64,000 nucleotides of DNA from Chitinophaga sp. Ak27 (GTDB taxonomy: Bacteria; Bacteroidota; Bacteroidia; Chitinophagales; Chitinophagaceae): positions 124,001 through 188,000 of the forward strand of contig NZ_JABAOB010000006.1 in assembly GCF_012726295.1 (NCBI RefSeq), written 5' to 3'. Made by a program: the position numbers and the translations under genes. Every line of letters starts with the position of its first letter. The first letter of the stretch is position 1. Below, piece by piece: positions 25,670 through 35,597 of the stretch. The notes under the pieces are model-generated. The model was not told the DNA's origin. It saw nothing but the letters and a program-made list of their open reading frames with translations, and did no database searches.

Positions 25670-28078
25670 ATGTTAATTAGTTATTTAAAAATCGCCTGGA
25701 GGAATTTGCGTAAACAGAAAGTGTTTGCAGCGGTTAACATTGCAGGCATGAGTACAGCCCTCTGCGCAGCTTTGCTGTTATCAGTTACCGCCTACCGGGA
25801 ATGGACTTTCGATAATTTCCATGAAAATGGGGCTCATATCTACCAGATCGTGAGCGAAGAAAATAATAGTGGCAATATAAGAACAACTTCCAGCATATCC
25901 GTACCATTGTCGGCCGCCATCCAGAAAGAGATACCAGGCGTAAAGGCTGTTACTTTTATGGCTGGATACAACGTGCCGGTGAGATATGGTGATAAACATT
26001 TTTATCTCAGTACGGAGAAGGTAAATGCCAGTTTTCTCCAGATGTTTACCTTCCCCCTGGTAAAAGGCAATAAACAAACTGCGCTTCAACAACTCAATGA
26101 AGTAGTACTCACGGAAAACGCTGTTGCCGCAATTTTTAAACAGGAAGATCCCATTGGCAAGACCATTGAGCTGAACCTCTCTGGTAAATGGCAGCCTTTC
26201 ATTGTAAGTGCGGTGGCGGCTAATTTGCCCGATAACTCAGGAATAAGCTTCGAACTGCTTACCCGGTTTGAAAATGAACCGGACTATGCTACCTATAAAA
26301 ACGATTGGAACTCTTCCAATTTTCCGCTGTTTGTTCAGCTGGAGCCCGGCGTTAATAAGGCTTCCCTGGAAAGGAATATCATCCCCCTGCTACATAAGTA
26401 CTATAAGGGGAAGATAGAAGATATGCAGAAACAGGCTGGCGCCAGCGCCAAAGGACAAGAAGTGTTTTTGATGAAAGCGTTGCGCATGAAGGACTTTCAC
26501 CTGGATGAACGCAGCAATTTTTACAGTGGCCTGAATAAATTTTATCCCTGGCTGATGATTATCCTGGCGGTACTCATTATCAGCATTGCCGGCATCAACT
26601 TCATTAACCTTTCTATAGCCCGTTCCCTTGGACGCAGCGGGGAAATAGGATTGCGCAAATCTCTCGGCGCCATGGACCGGCAGTTGCTGCTGCAGTTCTG
26701 GGCAGAGTCTTTCCTGTTATGTTTCTTTGCATTCCTGCTTAGTATAGGAATGATGCTGGCATTGCTTCCATATTATAACCGGACTTTTGGGCATAATATC
26801 TCTTTACATATTTTCCGGCATATTTCGGTGCTGTTGGGTGTGGTGGCAGGATTCTTCCTGGTTACTTTACTGGCCGGAGGATTACCTGCCTGGAAGGTAG
26901 CCCGGCTCAATATTTTGGAAGTGCTGAAGGGTAAGCTGGCAATGGGAAAGAGCAGCGCGCTGCGCAATGGCCTTATCATCATCCAGTTTGTGGTGGCAGT
27001 AGTGCTTATCAGCTGTACTTCTATTATATGGCAGCAACTAAATTTCATACAGTCGGCCCCGTTAGGCTATAACGCCACACAGGTCATCAGTATCCCGCTG
27101 GATAATGCTACTTCCGCAAATATGGCTGCTATGCGGAGCCGCCTGGCAGAGCTGCCGGAGGTTAAAAGTGTTACGGCCAGTATGCTCAACCTGGGAATGG
27201 GAAAAGACGGCTCCTCTGGTAACTGGACCCGCGGTTTCGGATATAAGAATAAACAGATTACAACACAGTGCCTGGTTGTGGATTATGATTATATTAAAAC
27301 ACTGGATTTGAAGATGTTGTCTGGGCGCGATTTTTCAAGAGACTATGGTACCGATAGTACCGCAGTGGTGATTAACGAAAAAATGGCTAAGTTGCTGGAT
27401 GTTGCAGATCCGGTAGGGACGCAGTTTTCTATGGATGAGGGTAAACCACTGCATGTGATTGGTGTAGTAAAAGATTACCATTATGAATCGCTGCGTAAAG
27501 GAATAGAGCCGTTGGTAATGGTTATTAATGAGCCCACAGCGCTGAATTATATTTTTGTAAAGGTAGAAACTCCCAATTCTGTTAGCACCATCAGTAAGAT
27601 AAGCGCTATATGGAAAGATATTAACCCGCTGGCAGAAAATGCAGCTTCCTTCCTGGATGAAAATACCCAGCGTATGTACCAGCAGGAACAGCGCTTCTCC
27701 CGCATATTTATGACTGGTGCAGTACTGGCAGTCATTATCTCTTGTATGGGGTTATTTGCCATTGCTGTAATGGTGATGACCCAACGCCAGAAGGAAATAG
27801 GGATTCGTAAAGTGTTAGGCGCTTCTGTAAGCGGTATTGTGCTGTTATTATCGAAAGATTTCCTCCGGCTTGTTTTGATTGCTGTTGTGATCGCCGCGCC
27901 GGCAGCCTGGTATTTTATGGACCGCTGGCTGGAACGTTTCCAGTATCATGTCAATATCCATTGGTGGGTATTTGTGCTGACTGGTTTACTGGCGGTGTGT
28001 ATTGCATTTATCACGGTAAGTATGCAGTCGGTGAAAGCGGCATTGGCCAACCCGGTAAAAAGTCTTAGCAATAATTAA
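25670..28078 (+). CDS. FtsX/MacB-type ABC permease 5 of 6
   Basis: 802 residues from the ATG at 25670. An in-frame GTG at 25604 would add 22 residues (NSKSESVSTHPAF and on) with no counterpart in the paralogues, so the ATG, which yields MLISYLKIAWRNLRKQK, is preferred. First helix VNIAGMSTALCAALLL, first FtsX loop GEIGLRKSLGAM, second KEIGIRKVLGAS. The middle linker reads IAGINFINLSIARSLGRS. The gene ends VKAALANPVKSLSNN, and permease 6 starts 26 bases later. Confidence 0.92.
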   Translation: MLISYLKIAWRNLRKQKVFAAVNIAGMSTALCAALLLSVTAYREWTFDNFHENGAHIYQIVSEENNSGNIRTTSSISVPLSAAIQKEIPGVKAVTFMAGYNVPVRYGDKHFYLSTEKVNASFLQMFTFPLVKGNKQTALQQLNEVVLTENAVAAIFKQEDPIGKTIELNLSGKWQPFIVSAVAANLPDNSGISFELLTRFENEPDYATYKNDWNSSNFPLFVQLEPGVNKASLERNIIPLLHKYYKGKIEDMQKQAGASAKGQEVFLMKALRMKDFHLDERSNFYSGLNKFYPWLMIILAVLIISIAGINFINLSIARSLGRSGEIGLRKSLGAMDRQLLLQFWAESFLLCFFAFLLSIGMMLALLPYYNRTFGHNISLHIFRHISVLLGVVAGFFLVTLLAGGLPAWKVARLNILEVLKGKLAMGKSSALRNGLIIIQFVVAVVLISCTSIIWQQLNFIQSAPLGYNATQVISIPLDNATSANMAAMRSRLAELPEVKSVTASMLNLGMGKDGSSGNWTRGFGYKNKQITTQCLVVDYDYIKTLDLKMLSGRDFSRDYGTDSTAVVINEKMAKLLDVADPVGTQFSMDEGKPLHVIGVVKDYHYESLRKGIEPLVMVINEPTALNYIFVKVETPNSVSTISKISAIWKDINPLAENAASFLDENTQRMYQQEQRFSRIFMTGAVLAVIISCMGLFAIAVMVMTQRQKEIGIRKVLGASVSGIVLLLSKDFLRLVLIAVVIAAPAAWYFMDRWLERFQYHVNIHWWVFVLTGLLAVCIAFITVSMQSVKAALANPVKSLSNN

Positions 28079-28104
28079 TCATTTCATCTATTAACAAACA
28101 TAAC

Positions 28105-30486
28105 ATGATGTGGCGCAACTATCTGAAGACGGCATTGAGAAATCTGGGAAGGCGTAAACTATATACTGTAATTAATGTATTTGGTTTAGCGGCAGGCATT
28201 GCCAGCTTTATATTGCTAACCCTTTATCTGCAGAATGAATGGACCTACGACCAATTTCATACTCATGCCAATGAATTATACCGCATCAGGCTCGACTATG
28301 GCGAAAGAGATCAGCCGGTTACCCACACGGCCATGAATCCCAGTGGACTGGGCCCGGTGGTGAAAGACTTCCCAGAGGTAAAGTACATGTCGAGGGTATA
28401 TCCGGAGGGCACTACCGTAAAGGTAGGAGACAAGATCATGAATGAAAAAAAGTTCATTTACGCCGATCCGGCTTTTTTCCAGATGTTTTCTTTTCCGCTG
28501 CTATCGGGAAATACAGCTACAGTATTAAATGGGCCCAATATGGTAGTACTAACTGCTACTATGGCCCGGAAATATTTCGGAACCACCGATGTAGTAGGCA
28601 AAACGCTGACCATTAATAATGAAAAAAGTTACCAGGTTACCGGCGTATCTATTGATCCTCCGTCTAATACGCACTTAAAGTTCGATTTTGTGGCCAGTTA
28701 TGCCTCTATGGGGAAAAAGGACAGCTGGAATGCACCTAATTATTTCACCTATGTGCAATTGACCGATAAAGTCACCGCAGATGCACTTCATAAGAGACTG
28801 GGTAACCTTATACAGGAGATGATGAAGGGACGGACACGAAGTGGTGCTACGCTTGATTTTGTGCCGGAATCTGTGCCAGCTATTCACTTGCATTCCATTG
28901 CAGGAAATTCCATCGAACCCGGAGGAGATATCCGTTACAACTACATACTCACCGCAGTATCGATTTTACTGTTATTGATAGCCTGTATCAACTTTATGAA
29001 CCTGGCAACAGCCCGCTCGGCCGATCGCAGCCTGGAAATAGGTGTGCGCAAGGCGTTGGGGGCTGTACGGGGGCAGTTATTCTGGCAGTTTATTGCGGAG
29101 TCATGCCTGATCACCTTTTGTGCGATGGGAGTGGGGGTTTTGCTGGCGGCGGTGTTGCTGCCGTATTTTAATAACATGACTGGTGGAGGATTACGCTTTA
29201 CGAATGGGTATACGCTGTATATCTTGCTGGGGGCCGTGTTTATGGGCACTACTTTTCTCGCAGGTACTTACCCTGCATTGTTCCTTTCCGGTTTTCGTCC
29301 GGTGCAGGTACTGAAGGGTAGGATTATGCTTGCAAAGGGAGGAAATATCCGTAGAACGCTGGTGGTATTTCAATTTGCCGCTTCTGTTTTCTTTATCATC
29401 TGTACGTTGGTAGTAGGACAGCAGCTTTATTATATTCAACATAAGAAATTAGGGCTGGACAGGGCACAGGTGCTGGTGTTACGAGGCGATGGTTTTACCC
29501 CTGACCAGCTGGCCTTATTTAAGAGCAGGTTATTACAACAAACCGGCATTAAGGAGGTAAGCGCTTCCTACGATTCACCGGTAGCAGTAGGAGGCGGGTA
29601 TTCGATTTCAGCGTTTGAGGGTAAGCCGGCAGATTACAGCATGAATATTACTGCCATCCCTGTGGAAAAAGATTATCTGCGCACTATGGGGATCAGGCTG
29701 GTAGCCGGCGCCGATCTGACGAATGCAGATATACAAGATGTTTTAAGGAAAGACAGCATGCAAACTAATCACTTCTTCCTGAATGAAACGGCTGTTTACA
29801 AGCTGGGGATCAGACCAGAGGAGGCTGTGGGCAAGCGCCTCTTATTAAATGGCCGGGAAGGCAGTGTAAAAGGAGTGATGAAAGACTTCCATTTTGCCTC
29901 CATGAAGGATCAGATAGCACCGATCATTGTTTTTCCCGAGTATAATTACTTTGGACAGGTATTGCTCAAGACCTCCGGGGGTAATAATCAGCAGGTAGTT
30001 GCGGCGATAGAAAACCTGTGGAATCAGTACCAGCCGGGAGTTCCTTTCGAATATCATTTTATGGACGAAGACTTTAACCAGTTGTATAAAGCAGAATTTA
30101 ACACCAGTAACATTTTACGCACATTTTCTACTATAGTAATACTGGTGTCTTGTATGGGATTACTGGGACTAGCGGCATTTACAGCCGAACAACGTACCCG
30201 GGAAGTGGGTATCCGTAAAGTATTGGGAGCTTCCGCAGGCAGCGTAGTAATGCTGTTGTCGAAAGATTTTATCAGGCTGGTATTATGGGCACTTTGTATA
30301 GCGGCGCCATTGGCCTGGTATACTATGCATCACTGGCTGGAAGCATTTGCTTATCATGCCACATTGAGTGTATGGACTTTCCTGTTGGCAGGAATGCTGG
30401 CTATTGTTATAGCGTTGCTGACGGTAAGCATGCAGTCGGTGAAAGCGGCATTGGCCAACCCGGTAAAAAGTTTACGATCCGAATAA
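28105..30486 (+). CDS. FtsX/MacB-type ABC permease 6 of 6
   Basis: 793 residues; a second ATG immediately follows the first (MMWRNYLK), and either could start it. First helix INVFGLAAGIASFILLTLY, linker IACINFMNLATARSADRS, first FtsX loop LEIGVRKALGAV, second REVGIRKVLGAS, end VKAALANPVKSLRSE, almost identical to the end of permease 1. This similarity at the C-terminus is consistent with local duplication or gene conversion. A 76-base AT-rich gap separates it from the second ATPase gene. Confidence 0.93.
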   Translation: MMWRNYLKTALRNLGRRKLYTVINVFGLAAGIASFILLTLYLQNEWTYDQFHTHANELYRIRLDYGERDQPVTHTAMNPSGLGPVVKDFPEVKYMSRVYPEGTTVKVGDKIMNEKKFIYADPAFFQMFSFPLLSGNTATVLNGPNMVVLTATMARKYFGTTDVVGKTLTINNEKSYQVTGVSIDPPSNTHLKFDFVASYASMGKKDSWNAPNYFTYVQLTDKVTADALHKRLGNLIQEMMKGRTRSGATLDFVPESVPAIHLHSIAGNSIEPGGDIRYNYILTAVSILLLLIACINFMNLATARSADRSLEIGVRKALGAVRGQLFWQFIAESCLITFCAMGVGVLLAAVLLPYFNNMTGGGLRFTNGYTLYILLGAVFMGTTFLAGTYPALFLSGFRPVQVLKGRIMLAKGGNIRRTLVVFQFAASVFFIICTLVVGQQLYYIQHKKLGLDRAQVLVLRGDGFTPDQLALFKSRLLQQTGIKEVSASYDSPVAVGGGYSISAFEGKPADYSMNITAIPVEKDYLRTMGIRLVAGADLTNADIQDVLRKDSMQTNHFFLNETAVYKLGIRPEEAVGKRLLLNGREGSVKGVMKDFHFASMKDQIAPIIVFPEYNYFGQVLLKTSGGNNQQVVAAIENLWNQYQPGVPFEYHFMDEDFNQLYKAEFNTSNILRTFSTIVILVSCMGLLGLAAFTAEQRTREVGIRKVLGASAGSVVMLLSKDFIRLVLWALCIAAPLAWYTMHHWLEAFAYHATLSVWTFLLAGMLAIVIALLTVSMQSVKAALANPVKSLRSE

Positions 30487-30562
30487 AATGAGGCATTACT
30501 TTTAATTATATTGCTTTGCCGAAATGCAGCAATATCAATATTTATCTAAAAATTAACTGATC

Positions 30563-31228
30563 ATGATACAATTGCAGAAAATTTCCAGGCATTACCCGGT
30601 AGGATTCGGAAAGAATTATATTTTGAAAGATGTGGACCTCACTATTAACGAAGGAGAGTTTGTATCTATTATGGGGCCTTCCGGTTCTGGAAAATCTACA
30701 TTGCTGCATATCCTGGGATTGCTGGAAGAGCCTTCCGAAGGACAGTACCTTTTTGAAGGCGAAAGGGTAGATAAGATGAATGAGAAGAAACGTACCCAAT
30801 TGCACCGTGGCGCTATCGGGTTTGTTTTCCAGGCCTATCATCTCATCGATGAATTAACAGTATATGAAAACATTGAAACCCCTTTACTATATAAAAACAT
30901 ACCCTCTTCTGAAAGAAAGAGCCGGGTTGCGGACGTATTGGATCGTTTTAATATGGTAGCAAAGAAAGACCTGTTCCCCAATCAATTGTCTGGCGGGCAG
31001 CAACAGCTGGTGGGTATTGCCAGGGCTATAGTAGCCGAACCCCGGGTGATCCTGGCCGACGAACCTACCGGCAACTTGCATTCCGACCAGGCAAAGGTGA
31101 TTATGCAACTGTTCAAACACCTGAATGAACAGGATAAAATCACCATTGTACAAGTAACCCATTCCGATGTGAATGCCACCTACGGCAACCGCATTATTCA
31201 GCTCCGGGATGGTAATATTTTGCCATAA
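30563..31228 (+). CDS. ABC transporter ATP-binding protein, second of the cluster
   Basis: 221-residue MacB/LolD-type ATPase. Walker A GPSGSGKST, Q-loop VFQAYHLIDELTVYENI, signature LSGGQQQLVGIARAIV, Walker B VILADEP, D-loop TGNLHS, switch His in VTHSDV. The signature continues with Leu-Val-Gly where the first ATPase has the usual Arg-Val-Ala, a difference worth noting when pairing ATPases with permeases. It lies after the six permeases and before the outer-membrane channel gene. Confidence 0.95.
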   Translation: MIQLQKISRHYPVGFGKNYILKDVDLTINEGEFVSIMGPSGSGKSTLLHILGLLEEPSEGQYLFEGERVDKMNEKKRTQLHRGAIGFVFQAYHLIDELTVYENIETPLLYKNIPSSERKSRVADVLDRFNMVAKKDLFPNQLSGGQQQLVGIARAIVAEPRVILADEPTGNLHSDQAKVIMQLFKHLNEQDKITIVQVTHSDVNATYGNRIIQLRDGNILP

Positions 31229-31372
31229 ACCGGCGGCTTTTAAGAATTATGTAAAAAAAAGACTATGTTGTACTCTCAATTAGTCAGGTATACAGCCATA
31301 CCTACTAAATTTTTACCTTCTATCAAGAAGGGTGGAAAAGTAATCTCACAATTATTATATTTTTGGAATGTT

Positions 31373-32722
31373 ATGAGAACATCCCGAATAGCAGGAGCAA
31401 TCCTGATCTTATTGTTTGCTAACATATCAGCCGCTGTAGCACAGGATACGTGGAGTTTACAACGCTGTGTGGATTATGCCCTGCAACACAACCTGACTAT
31501 TAAACAGCAGGAGGTACAAAAGCGCTTATCCGACCTTACCTTGCAACAAAGCCGTTTACAAATGATCCCCGGCTTTAGCGGACAGGTACAGGGAGGATAC
31601 TCAGATGGTAGGACCCCTAGTTTGGGAAATAACCAGTACGTGAACCAAACGGTGTTCTCCGCCAGTGGAAACCTGAACATGCAAAGCAATCTTTTTAGCT
31701 GGTTTTACCAGCAAAGAACGATTGCCGCCAACCGGTTGGACGTACAGGCCAATAGTTTCCTTTTGGAAAAAGCCAGGAATGATGCTGCCTTCAACGTGGC
31801 TACGGCCTTCCTTCAGATTTTATTGAATATCCAGACAGTAAAAGTGAATGAGGAAAATGTTAAGCTCACCAACTCTAACCTGGAAAATACCAAGAAACTC
31901 GTAATAGCCGGTTCTGTTCCGGAAAGCAACCAGGCCGACCTGGAAGCCCAGCTGGCACAGGACAGTACCAACCTGGTAACCGCCCAGAATAATGTGATCT
32001 TGTCTATACTCCAGATTAAGGCGTACCTCAACCTCGGGTTCGAGATTCCGTTTGAGCCGGAAGTACCGGAAAATATTACGTCTTTGCCACTGGCACCCCT
32101 GCAGGAAATGGCGCCGGAAATGGTATATAGTACAGCTTTAACGACTTACCCGCTGGTAAAAGCAGATGAGCTGAAGATCCGCAGTGCAGCCAAGGCATAC
32201 CAGGCCACCAAATCACAATTGTATCCTAACCTCAGCCTGGGAGGTAGTTTATATACCACTTACGCCAACAATTACTACGATCTGACCGGGAAGCTGTTGC
32301 CGTTTAAAGACCAGATTGATAATACCTATAGGAAATCAATCGGTTTAACCCTGAATGTACCGATTTTCAATGGCTGGCAGCAGCGTACCAATGTGGCCAA
32401 AGCAAAAGTGAATGTTTATAACCTGGAACTGACCCGTGACCTGGATCACCAGAAGCTGAAACAGGACATTTATACGGCGCATGCCAATGCAGTAGCCGCC
32501 TTGCAGAAGTTTAATGCCTCTGTTACCGGGGTGATGGCCGCACAGAAAGCCTACGATTTTGCTACCAAACGGTTCAATCTCGGGCTGATGAACACCATCG
32601 ACTATATTACCACACAAAGTAAATTGTACAAAGCACAGGTAGATAAAGTAACCGCGCAATACGATTATATATTTAAAATGAAGTTACTGGAATTCTACAG
32701 GGATCAAAAAATATCACTGTAG
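31373..32722 (+). CDS. TolC-family outer-membrane efflux channel
   Basis: Outer-membrane duct of the exporter, 449 residues from the ATG at 31373. That start gives a signal peptide (RTSRIAGAILILLFANISAAVAQ) cleaved before DTWSLQRCVDYALQHN, the classic TolC N-terminus. The upstream in-frame ATG at 31265 would add 36 residues before the signal and is unlikely. Two structural repeats with long helices are visible: NAAFNVATAFLQILLNIQTVK-like in the first and KQDIYTAHANAVAALQKF in the second, plus the equatorial NVPIFNGWQQRT. It is followed 25 bases later by the second adaptor, with which it should assemble. Confidence 0.93.
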   Translation: MRTSRIAGAILILLFANISAAVAQDTWSLQRCVDYALQHNLTIKQQEVQKRLSDLTLQQSRLQMIPGFSGQVQGGYSDGRTPSLGNNQYVNQTVFSASGNLNMQSNLFSWFYQQRTIAANRLDVQANSFLLEKARNDAAFNVATAFLQILLNIQTVKVNEENVKLTNSNLENTKKLVIAGSVPESNQADLEAQLAQDSTNLVTAQNNVILSILQIKAYLNLGFEIPFEPEVPENITSLPLAPLQEMAPEMVYSTALTTYPLVKADELKIRSAAKAYQATKSQLYPNLSLGGSLYTTYANNYYDLTGKLLPFKDQIDNTYRKSIGLTLNVPIFNGWQQRTNVAKAKVNVYNLELTRDLDHQKLKQDIYTAHANAVAALQKFNASVTGVMAAQKAYDFATKRFNLGLMNTIDYITTQSKLYKAQVDKVTAQYDYIFKMKLLEFYRDQKISL

Positions 32723-32747
32723 CAATGCCAGGAAATTAAATTGCTTT

Positions 32748-34121
32748 ATGAAGAAAAAGACACTTTATTGGCTCATAGGCATACTTGGTTCACTCGTTAT
32801 TTTACTCATGGTACTGAAAGCGTCCGGAGTGATTGGTAAGGAAGAAGGGATTAAAGTTGCTGTTGAAAAGGCTGCCAACAGGAACATCATAGAAGTGGTG
32901 ACTGCCAGCGGAAAAATTTATCCCGAAATAGAGGTAAAGGTAAGTTCCGATGTATCTGGTGAAATCACCGATCTCCTGGTACAGGAGGGCGATTCTGTTA
33001 AAAAAGGCCAGGTACTGGCCCGCATATACGCAGATATCTATGGATCAATGGTAGACAAGGCCGCCGCCTCTGTAAGTCAGCAACAGGCCCAGCTGGCCAA
33101 TACCACGGCCGCTTTAAACTCTTATAAAGCCAAACTGGCCCAGAGTAAAGCAGCATACGACAGGAACAAAGAACTGCTTAGCCAGAAAGTGATCTCAAGA
33201 TCAGAATTTGAAACCGCAGAAGCTACTTACCTGGCTACCCAGGCAGACTATAACGCAGCCCTGCAGCAAATCAACGGTAATAGATTTGCCATCCAAAGTG
33301 CAAAGGCCGATCTGAATGAAGCCAACAAAAATCTCGGCCGTACTACGATCTCAGCACCCATGAGCGGAATTATTTCCCTGCTCTCTGTAAAGAAAGGCGA
33401 ACGCGTAGTGGGTACTGCACAAATGACCGGTACCGAAATGCTGCGTATCGCTAACATGAGTACCATGGAAGTACAGGTAGATGTAGGCGAAAACGATATC
33501 CCCAAAGTAAAATATGGTGATACCGCCATTATTGAGGTAGATGCTTATAACAACCGCCAGTTTAAAGGAATCGTAACACAAATTGCCAGCTCCAGCAAGG
33601 GGGCAGCTACTGCTACCGTTACCACCGCTTCTTCGGCAGAACAGGTAACCAGTTATATCGTACATATCCGCATCCTGCCGGAAAGTTACCAGGATCTGAT
33701 CCTGGCAGGTAGCAGAACATTTCCGTTCCGCCCGGGCATGAGCGCCAGCGTCAATATCCAGACAAGGCATGTCAACAATGTATTGGCTATTCCTATCAAC
33801 TCCGTATCCACCAGGGATTCATCCAATACCCATGGGGATAAGGATAAAAAGAAACAGGATGATACTACGCCCGGTTCTTCTGCCAACACCAAGGTGGCGG
33901 TCAACGAAGTGGTGTTTGTATTGCAAAAGGATGGTACCGTGAAAATGGTAACTGTAAAAACAGGCGTACAGGATGATGCCTGGATTCAGATCCTCTCAGG
34001 GATTAATGAAGGCGACCAGGTGATCAGCGCACCTTATACGGCGATTTCCAGGACATTGGAGAATGGTAAAAAAGTGAAGATAGTACCTAAGTCTGAATTG
34101 TTTGAAGGTCAGAGTAAGTAG
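32748..34121 (+). CDS. MacA-like periplasmic adaptor protein, last gene of exporter cluster
   Basis: 457-residue membrane-fusion protein. One N-terminal membrane helix (about 6-28, LIGILGSLVILLMVLKASG), lipoyl half-motifs around ASGKIYPEIEVKVSSDVSGE and TTISAPMSGIISLLSVKKGE, a helical hairpin (about 100-195), a beta-barrel domain, and a Ser/Asp/Lys-rich loop (about 360-380, SSNTHGDKDKKKQDD) inside the membrane-proximal domain. The architecture is close to MacA. With TolC and the upstream ATPases and permeases it completes a tripartite exporter. A G-C hairpin terminator follows. Confidence 0.93.
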   Translation: MKKKTLYWLIGILGSLVILLMVLKASGVIGKEEGIKVAVEKAANRNIIEVVTASGKIYPEIEVKVSSDVSGEITDLLVQEGDSVKKGQVLARIYADIYGSMVDKAAASVSQQQAQLANTTAALNSYKAKLAQSKAAYDRNKELLSQKVISRSEFETAEATYLATQADYNAALQQINGNRFAIQSAKADLNEANKNLGRTTISAPMSGIISLLSVKKGERVVGTAQMTGTEMLRIANMSTMEVQVDVGENDIPKVKYGDTAIIEVDAYNNRQFKGIVTQIASSSKGAATATVTTASSAEQVTSYIVHIRILPESYQDLILAGSRTFPFRPGMSASVNIQTRHVNNVLAIPINSVSTRDSSNTHGDKDKKKQDDTTPGSSANTKVAVNEVVFVLQKDGTVKMVTVKTGVQDDAWIQILSGINEGDQVISAPYTAISRTLENGKKVKIVPKSELFEGQSK

Positions 34122-34147
34122 GATAAAACATATCATACATGTCTTTG

Positions 34148-34192
34148 TTGAGGCGAATGATCCGGAAAAACCGCCCGGGTCATTCGCCTCAA
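34148..34192 (+). terminator. Hairpin terminator at the end of the exporter cluster
   Basis: Arms 34148-34163 (TTGAGGCGAATGATCC) and 34177-34192 pair over 16 bp with one G-U around a 13-base loop. It lies 26 bases after the adaptor stop. The downstream T-run is weak (AATAGCGTTTTG). Confidence 0.7.
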
Positions 34193-34240
34193 TAGCGTTT
34201 TGCTTTCCGCATTCTCCTTATATTGCACAAAAAAAGCATC

Positions 34241-35263
34241 GTGAGCAAGAGCATTGGCATTATTGGCAGCGGAAGCTGGGCTACCGCACTGGCAAAAATT
34301 CTGACAGATAACGGGCACCCGATACATTGGTGGATAAGGAATGATGAAACCATCCGCCATATGCAGCTGCGTCATCATAATAAGCATTACCTCACCTCTG
34401 TATATTTTGATACCAGCCTGTTATCGCTCAGCAGCGATCTGCCAGCCATGGTAGCTGCGTGCGACGAATTGGTGCTGGCTGTGCCTTCGGCTTTCCTGGA
34501 AGATGTATTAGGCCTGTTGTCTCCGGATGCGCTGCATAATAAGAAAATCATATCTGCCATTAAAGGGCTGGTGCCCAGCAATAATGACCTGATTGGACAG
34601 TACCTGAACAAACAATTTGCATTGCCGGCCAATCAGTATTTTACTATTACAGGCCCTTGCCATGCAGAAGAAGTGGCCAATGAAAAATTATCTTATCTCA
34701 CTTTTTCAGGTGCTTCATTAGAAGATACCCAGGCGATTGCAGACAAATTTACCGGCAGCTTCCTGCAAACGATCGTCAACACAGACGTGGTGGGTGTGCA
34801 GCTGGCAGCGGTATTAAAGAATATTTACGCCTTGGGCGCCGGTATTGCCCATGGACTGGAATATGGAGATAACTTCCTGAGTGTGTTTATCACCAACTGT
34901 TTCCGGGAAATGCAAAGCTTCCTGGAAAAATATGAAGAGCAAAAAGCAGCGGTGGCCGGAACACCCCAGATGGTGCATAATTACAGCGCCAGCGCTTACC
35001 TGGGCGATCTGCTGGTTACCTGCTATTCGTTACATAGCCGTAACCGTACCTTCGGTAATATGATCGGAAAGGGCTACAGCGTAAAGGCTGCCCAACTGGA
35101 ACTGAATATGGTGGCGGAAGGTTATTACGCAAGTAAGTGTATGTACGAAATGAACAGAGAGATAGGCGCTTATATGCCGATAGCACAGGCGGTATATGCC
35201 ATTTTATGGCAACAGGTACATCCTTCAGAAGCATTCCTGTCGCTGGAGAAAGGGTTTATCTAA
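34241..35263 (+). CDS. gpsA: Glycerol-3-phosphate dehydrogenase [NAD(P)+]
   Basis: Makes sn-glycerol 3-phosphate from dihydroxyacetone phosphate for phospholipid synthesis. The product is 340 residues. The nucleotide fold has IGIIGSGSWATALAKIL at the N-terminus, followed by LVLAVPSAFLEDVL, the substrate region ITGPCHAEEVANE, the catalytic-lysine helix QLAAVLKNIYALGAGIAHGLEYGDN and DLLVTCYSLHSRNRTFG. No ATG is available near the conserved start. GTG at 34241 (giving SKSIGIIGSGSW) is chosen, with TTG at 34223 as the alternative. It stands alone between the exporter terminator and a convergent small gene. Confidence 0.95.
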   Translation: MSKSIGIIGSGSWATALAKILTDNGHPIHWWIRNDETIRHMQLRHHNKHYLTSVYFDTSLLSLSSDLPAMVAACDELVLAVPSAFLEDVLGLLSPDALHNKKIISAIKGLVPSNNDLIGQYLNKQFALPANQYFTITGPCHAEEVANEKLSYLTFSGASLEDTQAIADKFTGSFLQTIVNTDVVGVQLAAVLKNIYALGAGIAHGLEYGDNFLSVFITNCFREMQSFLEKYEEQKAAVAGTPQMVHNYSASAYLGDLLVTCYSLHSRNRTFGNMIGKGYSVKAAQLELNMVAEGYYASKCMYEMNREIGAYMPIAQAVYAILWQQVHPSEAFLSLEKGFI

Positions 35264-35279
35264 TCCTGATTATTTCTTG

Positions 35280-35307
35280 TTCCACCCTGCGGAACCGCGG
35301 GGCGGAA
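35280..35307. terminator. Hairpin between gpsA and a convergent small gene
   Basis: TTCCACCCTGC (35280-35290) pairs with GCGGGGCGGAA (35297-35307), 11 bp with one mismatch and one G-U, around GGAACC. It lies between convergent stop codons at 35263 and 35319 and could serve either strand. Confidence 0.5.
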
Positions 35308-35318
35308 CGGAAATGTGA

Positions 35319-35597
35319 CTAAAAATCGTCGTAATCCTCGTAGTTATCTTCCCCAATTTTTATAATAGCCCGTACATTAGGAAAATACTGTTTTATCAGC
35401 GTGGCTATACGCGTAGAAAGATATTCATTTAGTACCGGCCCCTCGTAGTATTCGATCTCATTGGTCTCATCTGAAATAATGTATTCCGTGATGTTACGGT
35501 CTATAATAGCCTGAAATCTGCGTTGCTTCGGCAACTTCCTCAAATTGATTTTGGTAGGTACCCCATCTACATTAAATGTACATGCAATATTTCTCAT
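35319..35597 (-). CDS. Conserved-looking small protein of unknown function (92 aa)
   Basis: I do not recognise the family. The protein begins MRNIACTFNVDGVPTKINLRKLP, has alternating beta-like segments in the first half (FQAIIDRNITEYIISDE), a mixed helix around YLSTRIATLIKQYFP, and a very acidic end (EDNYEDYDDF). There is no signal peptide or membrane segment, so it is probably cytoplasmic. Codon use and the ATG look ordinary for this genome. The next gene upstream is divergent and starts 419 bases away. Confidence 0.65.
   Translation of the reverse strand: MRNIACTFNVDGVPTKINLRKLPKQRRFQAIIDRNITEYIISDETNEIEYYEGPVLNEYLSTRIATLIKQYFPNVRAIIKIGEDNYEDYDDF

Noticed and set aside
14021..34121. Possibility that the permease array is a mobile element or integrated plasmid
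   Set aside because: No integrase, transposase, terminal repeats or change in base composition was seen at either end.
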